The notes beneath the pieces were generated by a model. The model had not been told where the DNA came from, made no database searches, and worked only from the letters and a program-made list of their open reading frames with translations. Below are positions 24,382-33,488 of a DNA stretch of 41,540 nucleotides, one piece after another; position 1 is the first letter of the stretch; every line of letters begins with the position of its first letter. The stretch covers positions 1-41,540 of the forward strand of contig JAOUKT010000024.1 of assembly GCA_029882395.1 (NCBI GenBank), in the 5' to 3' direction. The translations under genes were made by a program, and so were the position numbers. The DNA is from Gammaproteobacteria bacterium. Lineage in GTDB: Bacteria; Pseudomonadota; Gammaproteobacteria; SZUA-229.

Positions 24382-24425
24382 TTTTCTTATTTTAAAACAT
24401 CAATGCATATATAAAGAGGTGCTCC

Positions 24426-25718
24426 ATGCAAGTTTCAGTTGAAACAGGCGAAGGTCTCGAACGTAAACTTACCATTACAGTTCCTGCTGATCAGATAGAT
24501 CAGAAAGTTGAATCCAAGTTAAAGACCATTGCGTCACGCGTCAAGATGGATGGTTTTCGTCCCGGCAAAGTGCCTATGAAAGTGGTTCGCCAGCAACACC
24601 TTGGCAATGCTAAGTCAGAAGTCATGACTGATGTGATTGAAAGCTCATACCGTGATGCCATTATCCAGGAAAAACTACGTCCTGCTGGCATGCCAACGAT
24701 TTCAGATGTCAAACTCGAAGATAATCAGCCGTTTGAGTTTGTGGCCACATTAGAGGTTTATCCTGAAGTCACACTGGCACCCATGGAAAAGCTGACTATC
24801 GAAAAAGACATTGCGACGGTTGCCGATGCTGATATCGATAAAATGATAGAAACACTGTGCAAGCAGCGTATTGAGTGGACACCTGTTGATCGTGCGTCTA
24901 AAGAAGGCGATCAGATGATGGTTGATTTCATCGGCTATATCGGCGATGAGGCATTTGAAGGCGGTGCGGCGAAAGACGTGCCTGTCGTATTAGGCTCTAA
25001 AAGCATGATTCCGGGTTTTGAAGAGCAACTGACCGGCATGAAAAAAGACCAGGACGGTGAGTTAAAGGTCACCTTTCCTGCTGATTACCAGGCGGCTGAT
25101 CTGGCTGGAAAAGAAGCGCGCTTTGAAATTACAGTTAAGCAGGTTGCAGAGCCGAAAGTACCTGAGCTGGATGCTGAAATGGCAAAAGCTCTGGGTGTTG
25201 AAGACGGTGATGTTGAAAAATTAAAGTCAGACATTCGCAATAACATGGAACGCGAACTGAAAAACAACGTTGAAGGTATGTTTAAAGCACGGGTAATGGA
25301 TGCTATTGTTGATGCCAATGACGTATTGATTCCTACAGCGCTGATAGATGAAGAGATCACGCACCTGCAGGAACAAATGAAGCAAAAAGGTCAGAATGTT
25401 GACAATTTGCCGCGTGATACTTTTGAATCAGATGCTACTCGCAGAGTTAAACTCGGCCTGTTAATCAGTAAAGTGATTGAAGAGAACGGTATTAAACTGG
25501 ATAAAGATGTTGTTCAGGAAAAAATAAAAACAGCGGCTTCGGCTTATGATGACCCAGAACAATATATTAACTACTATAATCAAAACCAGCAGGCAATGGC
25601 GAGTGTCGAAGCACTGGTTCTTGAAGAAATGGTCGTAGACTGGATTTCTGAGCGCGCCACTGTCAATGAAATAGAAAAGTCCTTCGATGAAGTGATGAAG
25701 CCGGGACTGCCAGCATAG
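24426..25718 (+). CDS. tig: Trigger factor
   Basis: A ribosome-bound chaperone and peptidyl-prolyl isomerase that meets nascent chains at the exit tunnel. The product is 430 aa, the usual length. The ribosome-docking signature GFRPGKVP lies at 43-50, the FKBP-like PPIase domain at about 155-240 (DFIGYIGDEAFEGGAAKDVPVVLGS, MIPGFEEQLTGM), and the helical substrate-cradling C-terminal domain follows. An AAAGAGG ribosome-binding site precedes the ATG. clpP starts 15 bp after the stop, so tig-clpP are co-transcribed, linking folding and degradation as in other gammaproteobacteria. Confidence 0.97.
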   Translation: MQVSVETGEGLERKLTITVPADQIDQKVESKLKTIASRVKMDGFRPGKVPMKVVRQQHLGNAKSEVMTDVIESSYRDAIIQEKLRPAGMPTISDVKLEDNQPFEFVATLEVYPEVTLAPMEKLTIEKDIATVADADIDKMIETLCKQRIEWTPVDRASKEGDQMMVDFIGYIGDEAFEGGAAKDVPVVLGSKSMIPGFEEQLTGMKKDQDGELKVTFPADYQAADLAGKEARFEITVKQVAEPKVPELDAEMAKALGVEDGDVEKLKSDIRNNMERELKNNVEGMFKARVMDAIVDANDVLIPTALIDEEITHLQEQMKQKGQNVDNLPRDTFESDATRRVKLGLLISKVIEENGIKLDKDVVQEKIKTAASAYDDPEQYINYYNQNQQAMASVEALVLEEMVVDWISERATVNEIEKSFDEVMKPGLPA

Positions 25719-25733
25719 AGTTAGGGGAATTAA

Positions 25734-26357
25734 ATGAGTTTTAATAGTGGAAGTAATGGTGCGATGGATACAGTATCACAACTGGTGCCAATGGTTATCG
25801 AACAAACACCTCGCGGTGAGCGTTCATTTGATATCTATTCACGTTTATTAAAAGAGCGTGTTATTTTTATTGTGGGTCAAATCGAAGACCATATGGCTAA
25901 CCTGGTTGTGGCCCAGTTATTATTTCTCGAATCTGAAAATCCAGATAAAGATATTTCTATTTATATTAATTCTCCTGGCGGTGTAGTGACCTCTGGCATG
26001 GCTATCTACGATACCATGCAGTTTATTAAGCCTGATGTCAGTACTTTATGTATTGGACAGGCTGCCAGCATGGGTTCGCTGCTGCTGGCCGGTGGTGCAA
26101 AAGGCAAACGTTTTGCTCTACCGAATTCACGTGTCATGATTCACCAGCCTTTAGGTGGTTTCCAGGGGCAGGCGACAGACATCGATATACATGCTCGTGA
26201 AATTCTTAATATGCGTGAAAAACTCAATGGTATTCTGGCAAAACATACCGGCCAGGATATGGAAACAATAGCTAAAGATACGGATCGTGATAATTTCATG
26301 TCCTCGAGTCAGGCAGCAGACTATGGCTTGATCGATTCTGTGCTAGAGTCACGATAG
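25734..26357 (+). CDS. clpP: ATP-dependent Clp protease proteolytic subunit
   Basis: A serine peptidase forming the tetradecameric chamber that degrades proteins unfolded by ClpX or ClpA. The 207-aa product includes a short N-terminal propeptide. The catalytic triad is S112 in GQAASMGS, H137 in VMIHQPLGG and D186 in DTDRDNFMS. The ATG at 25734 follows a GGGG-type ribosome-binding site; an internal Met at codon 11 ([20 protein letters not shown]) could be an alternative. It follows tig closely and precedes clpX by 299 bp. Confidence 0.97.
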   Translation: MSFNSGSNGAMDTVSQLVPMVIEQTPRGERSFDIYSRLLKERVIFIVGQIEDHMANLVVAQLLFLESENPDKDISIYINSPGGVVTSGMAIYDTMQFIKPDVSTLCIGQAASMGSLLLAGGAKGKRFALPNSRVMIHQPLGGFQGQATDIDIHAREILNMREKLNGILAKHTGQDMETIAKDTDRDNFMSSSQAADYGLIDSVLESR

Positions 26358-26375
26358 CAAAATAAATACCCTGAA

Positions 26376-26409
26376 GGTCATGAAGAAAGTTCATGACCGA
26401 CATAATCGG
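26376..26409 (+). other. Stem-loops downstream of clpP
   Basis: GGTCATGA (26376-26383) pairs with TCATGACC (26391-26398) around AGAAAGT, and a smaller CCGA/TCGG hairpin overlaps its end, followed by a loose T-rich stretch (TTATTTTTC). This may attenuate tig-clpP transcription or protect its 3' end. Confidence 0.45.
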
Positions 26410-26538
26410 GCTTATTTTTCTCATTTCTCATTGTCCTTTTGATACAAGATTCGCTACACTCAACAGGTGGGCGAGGGTTTTAACGCGTTTGTCAAAATAG
26501 GGCTTTTAATTTGGTGTGAGCCTGAGTAAGGTTATCAT

Positions 26539-26568
26539 TTGAAAAATTAATGAATAATTGACTAGAAT
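26539..26568 (+). promoter_or_regulatory. Candidate promoter for clpX
   Basis: TTGAAA (26539-26544), an 18-base spacer and TAGAAT (26563-26568) lie in the 299-bp clpP-clpX gap, about 90 bp before clpX. Apart from the hairpins after clpP, nothing else was recognised in this gap. No sigma-32 motif was found here. Confidence 0.4.
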
Positions 26569-26656
26569 TAAGGATATGGCCCTGCGTTTTGTGTATTGTA
26601 TCAGACGCAGAGATCATTCAAGGTTAGATTAAAGTTAGGGGTTAGAGGTAATACTG

Positions 26657-27937
26657 ATGAGTGATGATACTAAAGACGAGAATCAGGATTCTGGTAAATT
26701 GCTGTATTGTTCATTCTGTGGCAAGAGCCAGAATGAAGTTAAAAAGCTGATTGCTGGTCCATCTGTTTTCGTTTGTGATGAATGTGTAGAATTGTGTAAT
26801 GACATCATTCAGGAAGAGCTGCAAGAGCAGTCAACTGAAGCCGTAGATAAATTACCAAAACCTAAAGAAATCAATGTTTTATTAGATGATTATGTGATTG
26901 GTCAGGAACAGGCAAAAAAAGTCCTAGCGGTAGCTGTCTATAATCACTACAAACGACTCGAAGCCATGACCAAGTCGGGCGATGTCGAATTATCCAAAAG
27001 CAATATTTTACTTATCGGACCGACAGGTTCCGGTAAAACACTGCTGGCCGAAACGCTTGCGCGTATGCTGAATGTGCCCTTTATTATTGCGGATGCCACC
27101 ACCCTAACAGAGGCTGGCTATGTCGGGGAAGATGTTGAAAACATCATCCAGAAGCTTTTGCAAAAATGCGATTATGACGTCGATAAGGCCCAAACTGGCA
27201 TTGTTTATATCGATGAAATCGATAAAATTTCAAGAAAATCCGATAATCCGTCTATTACTCGTGATGTGTCGGGTGAAGGTGTGCAGCAAGCATTGCTGAA
27301 GTTGATAGAAGGCACGGTGGCTTCAGTGCCGCCACAAGGGGGGCGTAAGCACCCTCAGCAAGAATTTTTGCAGGTCGATACAGCCAATATCTTATTCATA
27401 TGCGGCGGCGCATTTGCTGGCCTGGATAAAGTTATCCAGCATCGTACTGAAAAAAGTGGTATTGGTTTCTCGGCTGAGGTTCGCAGTAAAGATACCGAAA
27501 GCAAAGCCAGTGATATCCTTAAAGAAATGGAAGCAGACGATCTCATTCGCTTTGGTCTGATTCCCGAGTTTGTAGGCCGTTTGCCGGTAGTAGCGACCTT
27601 GAATGAGCTCGATGAAGAGGCTTTGATTACAATCCTGACGAAGCCTAAAAACGCGCTGATAAAACAGTACAGCAAGCTGTTTGAAATGGAAGATGCTGAA
27701 CTGGAAATACGTGAAGACGCATTGCATGCGATCGCTGCTAAAGCGATGAAACGTAAAACAGGCGCCAGGGGATTAAGAACTATTCTGGAGCATGCATTAC
27801 TCGATACCATGTATGAATTGCCATCCATGGAAAATGTACATAAAGTGGTCATCGACGAATCCGTCATTAATGAGGGCTCTGATCCTTATCTGGTGATAGA
27901 GGGTGATGAACTGAAACAGGTCTCATCAAAAAGCTAA
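26657..27937 (+). CDS. clpX: ATP-dependent Clp protease ATP-binding subunit ClpX
   Basis: A hexameric AAA+ unfoldase that feeds tagged proteins to ClpP. The 426-aa product has the N-terminal zinc-binding domain (C18, C21, C40, C43), Walker A GPTGSGKT (K127), the GYVG pore loop at 154-157, Walker [10 protein letters not shown] (D186, E187), an IGF-type loop for ClpP docking (GIGFSAE), and sensor-2 KTGARGLR. An AGAGG site precedes the ATG. A promoter may lie in the 299-bp gap after clpP. The stop codon lies inside the stem of a strong terminator, so lon is transcribed separately. Confidence 0.97.
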   Translation: MSDDTKDENQDSGKLLYCSFCGKSQNEVKKLIAGPSVFVCDECVELCNDIIQEELQEQSTEAVDKLPKPKEINVLLDDYVIGQEQAKKVLAVAVYNHYKRLEAMTKSGDVELSKSNILLIGPTGSGKTLLAETLARMLNVPFIIADATTLTEAGYVGEDVENIIQKLLQKCDYDVDKAQTGIVYIDEIDKISRKSDNPSITRDVSGEGVQQALLKLIEGTVASVPPQGGRKHPQQEFLQVDTANILFICGGAFAGLDKVIQHRTEKSGIGFSAEVRSKDTESKASDILKEMEADDLIRFGLIPEFVGRLPVVATLNELDEEALITILTKPKNALIKQYSKLFEMEDAELEIREDALHAIAAKAMKRKTGARGLRTILEHALLDTMYELPSMENVHKVVIDESVINEGSDPYLVIEGDELKQVSSKS

Positions 27938-27968
27938 AAAAAGCCGCGTTCAGGACGCGGCTTTTTTT
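27936..27968 (+). terminator. Rho-independent terminator of clpX overlapping its stop codon
   Basis: The GC-rich core GCCGCGT/ACGCGGC surrounds a 5-base loop, flanked by A7 before and T7 after. The stop codon TAA (27935-27937) forms the outer edge of the stem. The symmetrical A and T runs make it potentially bidirectional. Confidence 0.92.
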
Positions 27969-28004
27969 GTTCTAAATATATCTAAACATATTCTCAAACC
28001 GGGG

Positions 28005-28029
28005 TTGAAAAACTTGTTCGTATCCCCAA
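28005..28029 (+). promoter_or_regulatory. Heat-shock (sigma-32) promoter for lon
   Basis: TTGAAA (28005-28010), a 13-base spacer and CCCCAA (28024-28029) match the sigma-32 consensus (CTTGAAA, spacer of about 11-16, CCCCATnT) closely. It lies between the clpX terminator and lon, about 60 bp before the start codon. lon is a classic heat-shock gene, which supports the call. Confidence 0.68.
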
Positions 28030-28088
28030 GATTAGCAAATACAGTTATTTGTTAGCTGATATCCGAGTTATGAAAAGAGGTAAGTATC

Positions 28089-30533
28089 GTGACTAGCCCA
28101 GAAAATACAGAAGTAATGTCTGACGATCATCAGCCAATTCCATTATTACCATTACGAGATGTCGTGGTTTACCCGCATATGGTTATTCCATTGTTCGTTG
28201 GCCGGGACAAGTCGATCAAGGCCCTTGATACCGCAATGGCGGCTAATAAACAGATTCTTCTGGTGGCTCAAAAGAGCGCTGATATTGATGAGCCGGGAAT
28301 CGATGATCTGCATGAGATAGGCACTTTATCGACCGTGCTGCAGCTTTTAAAGCTGCCTGACGGCACTATTAAAGTACTGGTCGAAGGTTCTCAGCGTGCC
28401 GTTGTAAAAAACCTTAAAGATACAGAGGAGTTTTTTACCGCTGAATACGATCTTTTAGAGACTGATGAAGAATCTAATGAGCGCGAACTTGAAGTCTTAT
28501 CACGCTCTATTCTCGGAATTTTTGATCAGTATGTTAAATTAAATAAAAAGGTTCCGCCTGAAATATTAACATCACTGGCGGGAATCGATTCTCCGGCGCG
28601 GCTGTCAGATACCATCGCTGCGCACATGTCTCTTAAAATTGAAGAGAAACAAAAAATTCTTGAAATCTCAGATGTTGCTAAACGTCTTGAATATCTAATG
28701 AGTCTGATTGATGCAGAAATTGATTTATTACAAATCGAAAAACGCATCCGTGGCCGCGTTAAAACCCAGATGGAAAAAAGTCAGCGTGAGTATTATCTGA
28801 ACGAGCAGATGAAGGCTATTCAGAAAGAGCTGGGTGATATGGATGACGTGCCCAACGAAGTTGAAGACCTTGAACAGCGCATTGAAAAAGCCGGCATGAG
28901 CAAAGAGGCTCAAAAGAAAGCTGAAGCAGAATTGAGCAAATTAAAAATGATGTCGCCGATGTCGGCTGAGGCCACGGTTGTCAGAAATTACATCGACTGG
29001 TTAACAGGTTGTCCCTGGAAAAAGCGCAGTAAAATCAGTAATGATTTATCTAAGGCTAGTGAAGTTTTAGATGCCGATCATTACGGTCTTGAAAAAGTAA
29101 AAGAGCGAATCCTTGAGTACTTAGCTGTACAGCAACGAGTAAAAAAATTAAAAGGCCCGATTTTGTGTCTGGTCGGACCACCGGGTGTTGGTAAAACTTC
29201 ACTGGGGCGTTCAATCGCGAACGCAACTAACCGCAAATTCACCCGTATGGCTTTAGGTGGTGTGCGTGACGAAGCAGAAATACGCGGTCACCGACGCACT
29301 TATATCGGTTCTATGCCGGGCAAAGTAATCCAGAACCTGAGCAAGGTGGGTACGCGTAACCCATTGTTTTTACTGGATGAAATTGACAAAATGGCGAATG
29401 ATTTTCGTGGTGACCCGGCTTCTGCTTTGCTAGAGGTGCTGGATCCGGAGCAGAACCATACTTTTGGTGATCATTATCTTGAAGTGGATTTTGATTTGTC
29501 GGATGTTATGTTTATTGCAACATCAAATAGCATGAACATTCCCGGTCCGTTACTTGACAGGATGGAAGTCATCAGGCTGGCCGGTTATACCGAAGATGAA
29601 AAAGTCAATATTGCAAAAAGTTATCTGGCGGTCAAACAAATCAAAGATAACGGCCTAAAGCCTGATGAAATAAGTATTTCTGACGGAGCCTTATTAGATA
29701 TTGTGCATTATTATACGCGTGAAGCCGGTGTTCGAAATCTCGAGCGTGAAATTGCAAAAATCTGCCGTAAGGTTGTTAAGGATATTCTGCTGAAGCCCAC
29801 AAATAAAAAAATCAGCATTACATCAAAAAATATCGAGAAGTACCTCGGTGTGAAACGCTTCCGTTTCGGATTGGCAGAAGAAAATGACCAGGTTGGACAG
29901 GTAACGGGACTGGCTTGGACCGAGGTAGGCGGCGAGCTGCTGAGTATTGAATCGGCAGTGATGTCGGGTAAGGGTAAATTATCTTATACCGGACAACTTG
30001 GGGACGTGATGCAGGAATCTATCCAGGCCGCGATGTCTGTGGTCAGAAGCAGGGCCGCCGTGCTGGGCCTTGAGGATGGTTTCCATGAAAAGAAAGATAT
30101 CCATATTCATGTTCCAGAGGGGGCTACACCAAAAGATGGCCCTAGCGCTGGGGTAGCCATGTGTGTTGCGCTTACATCGTCGTTAACGGGTATTCCTGTG
30201 AGGGCTGATGTGGCTATGACAGGTGAGATTACATTGCGGGGAGAAGTCTTGCCGATAGGTGGGCTTAAAGAAAAATTACTGGCGGCACACCGTGGTGGTA
30301 TCAAAACCGTATTGATACCTGAAGAGAACAGGAAAGACCTTGCTGAAATTCCAAAAAACATTCTGGAAAAGCTGGATGTTCAACCCGTGCAGTGGATTGA
30401 GCAGGCTCTGGAATATGCTTTACAATATCAGCCAACAGCCTTAGAAGATGCCGATGGTGATAAAGGAACGACTGCCGTTCGTCGTAAATCTAAGCCTGAA
30501 AATAAAAAATCAGGCAATGTTTCTCATCATTAA
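28089..30533 (+). CDS. lon: ATP-dependent Lon protease
   Basis: An AAA+ serine protease that removes damaged and short-lived regulatory proteins. The 814-aa product has the N-terminal substrate-binding domain ([23 protein letters not shown]), a coiled segment at 225-290, Walker A GPPGVGKT (363-370), Walker B LFLLDEID (about 426-433), and the C-terminal protease domain with the Ser-Lys dyad S686 in PKDGPSAG and K729 in [14 protein letters not shown]. Translation starts at GTG 28089, eight bases after AAGAGG; an in-frame ATG at 28116 is weaker. The upstream region has a sigma-32-like promoter. Confidence 0.97.
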   Translation: MTSPENTEVMSDDHQPIPLLPLRDVVVYPHMVIPLFVGRDKSIKALDTAMAANKQILLVAQKSADIDEPGIDDLHEIGTLSTVLQLLKLPDGTIKVLVEGSQRAVVKNLKDTEEFFTAEYDLLETDEESNERELEVLSRSILGIFDQYVKLNKKVPPEILTSLAGIDSPARLSDTIAAHMSLKIEEKQKILEISDVAKRLEYLMSLIDAEIDLLQIEKRIRGRVKTQMEKSQREYYLNEQMKAIQKELGDMDDVPNEVEDLEQRIEKAGMSKEAQKKAEAELSKLKMMSPMSAEATVVRNYIDWLTGCPWKKRSKISNDLSKASEVLDADHYGLEKVKERILEYLAVQQRVKKLKGPILCLVGPPGVGKTSLGRSIANATNRKFTRMALGGVRDEAEIRGHRRTYIGSMPGKVIQNLSKVGTRNPLFLLDEIDKMANDFRGDPASALLEVLDPEQNHTFGDHYLEVDFDLSDVMFIATSNSMNIPGPLLDRMEVIRLAGYTEDEKVNIAKSYLAVKQIKDNGLKPDEISISDGALLDIVHYYTREAGVRNLEREIAKICRKVVKDILLKPTNKKISITSKNIEKYLGVKRFRFGLAEENDQVGQVTGLAWTEVGGELLSIESAVMSGKGKLSYTGQLGDVMQESIQAAMSVVRSRAAVLGLEDGFHEKKDIHIHVPEGATPKDGPSAGVAMCVALTSSLTGIPVRADVAMTGEITLRGEVLPIGGLKEKLLAAHRGGIKTVLIPEENRKDLAEIPKNILEKLDVQPVQWIEQALEYALQYQPTALEDADGDKGTTAVRRKSKPENKKSGNVSHH

Positions 30534-30536
30534 TCA

Positions 30537-30565
30537 TTGACCGGGCGGGCTTTCACTGGTATAAA
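30537..30565 (+). promoter_or_regulatory. Sigma-70 promoter for hupB and downstream tRNAs
   Basis: TTGACC (30537-30542), exactly 17 bases, then TATAAA (30560-30565). It begins 4 bp after the lon stop codon. The predicted leader before hupB is about 140 nt, long enough for post-transcriptional control. Confidence 0.68.
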
Positions 30566-30714
30566 ATTGCGGCAACTGATGTAGTGATAATTTATATGTT
30601 GGTGTTGCTCCGAGCTTTTACTCTGATGAGTATTTAATTACGTTGTTGTTATGGACGGCGTAAATATTGTTTAAATTATAAAATTTTTCATAAAAACTAT
30701 TAAAAGGCTATCGA

Positions 30715-30987
30715 ATGAATAAAACAGAATTAGTAGAATCAGTTGCAGAAACTGCAGATCTATCAAAAGCAGCTGCCGGCAAAGCGGTTGATGCATTTAT
30801 TGGAGCTGTAACTGGCGCATTAAAAAATGGCGACCAGGTGACTATCGTAGGTTTTGGTACTTATCTTGTTCGTGAGCGTGCTGCTCGTGTTGGCCGTAAC
30901 CCACAAACTGGTGCAGAAATCCAAATTGCTGCTGCTAAAGTGCCTGCATTTAAGCCTGGCAAAGCCCTTAAAGATGCTGTAAACTAG
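30715..30987 (+). CDS. hupB: DNA-binding protein HU-beta
   Basis: A 90-aa nucleoid protein that bends and compacts DNA as a dimer. The sequence has the HU dimerisation helices ([28 protein letters not shown]), the core [20 protein letters not shown], the DNA-binding arm with [14 protein letters not shown] (including the intercalating proline) and the C-terminal [15 protein letters not shown]. Position between lon and ppiD identifies it as the hupB type. Only 17 bp separate its stop from tRNA-Val, and no terminator lies between. Confidence 0.96.
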   Translation: MNKTELVESVAETADLSKAAAGKAVDAFIGAVTGALKNGDQVTIVGFGTYLVRERAARVGRNPQTGAEIQIAAAKVPAFKPGKALKDAVN

Positions 30988-31004
30988 CGCGCGTTCTCAG
31001 ATAA

Positions 31005-31080
31005 GGGTGGTTAGCTCAGCTGGTAGAGCGTCGCCCTTACAAGGCGAATGTCGGGGGTTCGACTCCCTCACCACCCACCA
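31005..31080 (+). tRNA. tRNA-Val (anticodon TAC)
   Basis: A 76-nt cloverleaf with encoded CCA. Acceptor strands GGGTGGT and ACCACCC pair. The anticodon loop CTTACAA gives TAC. It begins 17 bp after hupB, with no promoter or terminator between, so it is probably cut from a hupB transcript. Confidence 0.97.
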
Positions 31081-31112
31081 AATACTGACAAGATAATATT
31101 AGTTAGTTACCA

Positions 31113-31189
31113 GGAGCGGTAGTTCAGCTGGTTAGAATACCGGCCTGTCACGCCGGGGGTCGCGGGTTCGAGTCCCGTCCGCTCCGCCA
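31113..31189 (+). tRNA. tRNA-Asp (anticodon GTC), first copy
   Basis: A 77-nt cloverleaf with encoded CCA. Acceptor strands GGAGCGG and CCGCTCC pair. The anticodon stem CCGGC/GCCGG encloses CTGTCAC, giving GTC. It is identical to the copy 32 bp downstream. Confidence 0.97.
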
Positions 31190-31213
31190 TTAATCTGAGA
31201 CAGTTTTCATAAT

Positions 31214-31310
31214 ATTCCTGCGGAGCGGTAGTTCAGCTGGTTAGAATACCGGCCTGTCACGCCGGGGGTCGCGGGTTCGAGTCCCGTCCGCTCCGCCATC
31301 AGGAATTTTT
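31214..31310 (+). other. Inverted repeat bracketing the second tRNA-Asp
   Basis: ATTCCTG (31214-31220) just before the second tRNA-Asp pairs with CAGGAAT (31300-31306) just after it, lengthening the acceptor stem in the precursor; Ts follow (31306-31310). It may aid 5' and 3' processing or serve as the end of the operon. Confidence 0.5.
31222..31298 (+). tRNA. tRNA-Asp (anticodon GTC), second copy
   Basis: All 77 bases equal those of the first copy at 31113-31189, so it arose by tandem duplication or is kept identical by gene conversion. The flanks differ. Confidence 0.97.
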
Positions 31311-31342
31311 CAATATAACTCTTCATTTGCGCTTAATTTTCT

Positions 31343-31370
31343 TTGCGACAATCTTGCTGACATATAGTAT
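31343..31370 (+). promoter_or_regulatory. Candidate promoter for ppiD
   Basis: TTGCGA (31343-31348), 16 bases, then TAGTAT (31365-31370). It lies about 180 bp before ppiD, in the leader after the tRNA-Asp genes. A small CTGCA/TGCAG hairpin follows at 31382-31397. Confidence 0.4.
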
Positions 31371-31548
31371 GATTTGCGGAGCTGCATGTTTCTGCAGTGA
31401 GCGATTAACAGTGAATTCACATTAGCTGGATCAAACTGAAATAACGTTTACATTGGCGGGCTTTGTCCGCTTTCAAAATTTAACTATCAATTTCAATATT
31501 CAATTTGTTTGAGTATTGTGGCTAAAAAATAAAGGACACTTTTTAAAG

Positions 31549-33465
31549 ATGTTGCAGTCTATTAATGATCGTATTCAGGGTTGGTTAGGTTGGGTTATAG
31601 TTGCTTTTATCAGTGTGCCTTTCGCCTTGTGGGGAATTCAGTCTTATCTTGATGTGGGTGCGAATAAATTTGTAGCCAAGGTCAACGACACTGAAATCAC
31701 ACCGGCTCAATTTGATCGTGCGCTGTCACAACAAAGAGCACGTATGCAACAGATGTTTGGCAAAAATATGCCTAAAAGTGACGCTTACGATAAAATACTG
31801 AAGGAGCAGGTCTTAAACCAGTTAATTGCAACCGAAGCTCTTAATCAGTACGCCAATGATTCCGGATATGCTGTTGCCGATGCCTCTCTGGCAGCTGCGA
31901 TCAGATCAATTGACGCATTCAAAGAAAACGGTCAGTTTTCGCAGGATTTGTATGAAAAAGTGCTCAATAGCCAGGGCATGAGTCTGGCAGGCTTTGAAGC
32001 CATGTACCGTCAGGAACTCTCCAGTTCACATATTCAGAATGCCATTATGTCCAGTGCCATCATTACTGAAAGCGACGTTGCTGCAACGCAAGCGCTAAAA
32101 AAACAGCAGCGCAATATCAGTTATGTAACATTTAGTGTGAATGATTATGTCAATAAGGCACAGGTATCTGCTGAAGAAGCGAAACAGTATTTCCAGCAAA
32201 ACACATTTCGTTATATGAACCCTGAACAGGTGAGTATCCAGTATATCGAGCTCAAGTCAGAACAGTTAGAAAACGAAGTACCGGTCAGTAGTGCAGATAT
32301 TCAAAAAAGTTATGATACCTATGTTGCTAATGCAAAAGCGAATGAGCAACGTAAAGCCAGGCATATTTTAGTCAGTCTCTCCTCTGACGCGGGAGCTGAT
32401 GAGAAGCGACTAGCGGAAGAAAAAATCAAAAAAGTGGAAAAAGAGCTGGCATCAGGCGCAAAGTTTTCTGCTCTGGCTAAAAAATATTCAGATGATGAGG
32501 GCTCAGCTGAAAACGGCGGTGATCTGGGCTTAGTCTCAAAAGGCATGATGGTAAAACCTTTTGAAGAGGCTTTATTCAAATTAAAGAAAGGGCAGATAAG
32601 CGGCGTTATCCGTTCTGAATTTGGTTTTCATATCGTCAGGCTGGATGAAATACAAAGCGAAAAGGTTGAAACGCTTGCGGCAAAAAAATCTTCAATCGAA
32701 AAAGAGCTAAAAGAATCAGGTGTTCAAAATCTGTTTTTTGAAAGAGCAGAGCTGCTGGCTAATCTGGCTTATGAGAACCCTGAAGGTCTGGACCTTGTTG
32801 CTGAGCAGCTTAAGCTGGACATTAAAAAATCAAAACTGTTTAGTCGTAACAGCGGTACGGGCATAGCAAGTCATGCGAAGGTCAGAAACATGGCTTTCGA
32901 AAACAATATTTTAAAAGAAAATCTTAACAGTGATGCCGTAGAGATTTCGAATAAACATGTGGTTGTAATCAGAATTAATGAGCACAAACTAGCCACATCA
33001 AAAAGTTTTGATGCAGTTAAAGCCGGTATTATTGCTGAGTTAAAATCCAATAAAGCAAGACAAATGGCCAGAGATGATGCTGCAAAACTAGCTGCAAACA
33101 TGAGCGCAGACAATTCTTTTGAAAACTGGAAGAAACAGATGTCACGCTTAAAAGCGGCCTCAAAAACATTAGGCCTGGTGACACGCGATAGTGACAAATC
33201 AGATAAGCAATTACTGCAAAGCGCTTTCAAATTGTCTAAACCTGAAACTACCAAGGTCAGTTTCAAGCAAATAGCCTTAAATAGCGGTGATGCTGCTGTG
33301 ATTGCTGTATCGTCTGTTAAAGACATTAGCGATAAGCCGGCAAAAGCGGATGCCGGTGTGTTAACGCAGTTAAATAACCAGCTTGCAAATAAGGAATTTA
33401 CAGCCGTGGTTGCTGCCATCAGAGAAAATGCCGAAATATATATTCCGGAAAAAAAAGCTGATTAA
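31549..33465 (+). CDS. ppiD: Periplasmic folding chaperone PpiD
   Basis: A 638-aa membrane-anchored SurA-like chaperone that works at the SecYEG exit. The chosen start gives MLQSINDRIQGW followed by a single transmembrane segment (about 14-33), as in PpiD of other species; the frame extends to 31516 but that leader is unlikely. A SurA-type N-terminal domain occupies about 40-190, and a parvulin domain lies around 265-365 (ARHILVSL, SDDEGSAENGGDLGLVSKGMM, SEFGFHIVRLDEI). Its place after hupB is conserved. AAAGGA lies 12 bases before the ATG, a rather long spacing. Confidence 0.92.
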   Translation: MLQSINDRIQGWLGWVIVAFISVPFALWGIQSYLDVGANKFVAKVNDTEITPAQFDRALSQQRARMQQMFGKNMPKSDAYDKILKEQVLNQLIATEALNQYANDSGYAVADASLAAAIRSIDAFKENGQFSQDLYEKVLNSQGMSLAGFEAMYRQELSSSHIQNAIMSSAIITESDVAATQALKKQQRNISYVTFSVNDYVNKAQVSAEEAKQYFQQNTFRYMNPEQVSIQYIELKSEQLENEVPVSSADIQKSYDTYVANAKANEQRKARHILVSLSSDAGADEKRLAEEKIKKVEKELASGAKFSALAKKYSDDEGSAENGGDLGLVSKGMMVKPFEEALFKLKKGQISGVIRSEFGFHIVRLDEIQSEKVETLAAKKSSIEKELKESGVQNLFFERAELLANLAYENPEGLDLVAEQLKLDIKKSKLFSRNSGTGIASHAKVRNMAFENNILKENLNSDAVEISNKHVVVIRINEHKLATSKSFDAVKAGIIAELKSNKARQMARDDAAKLAANMSADNSFENWKKQMSRLKAASKTLGLVTRDSDKSDKQLLQSAFKLSKPETTKVSFKQIALNSGDAAVIAVSSVKDISDKPAKADAGVLTQLNNQLANKEFTAVVAAIRENAEIYIPEKKAD

Positions 33466-33488
33466 TATAACAAAATAAGGCCGGTCAA

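Noticed and set aside
24132..24395. Plus-strand 87-codon frame across tRNA-His and tRNA-Leu
   Set aside because: It covers two complete tRNA genes and a terminator; no ribosome-binding site.
27355..27867. 170-codon minus-strand frame, serine-rich
   Set aside because: A shadow of clpX; low-complexity reverse translation of a conserved gene.
31113..31298. Identical 77-bp repeats as a mobile element
   Set aside because: They are two complete tRNA-Asp genes, a common tandem duplication in gammaproteobacteria; flanks differ and no transposase is present.
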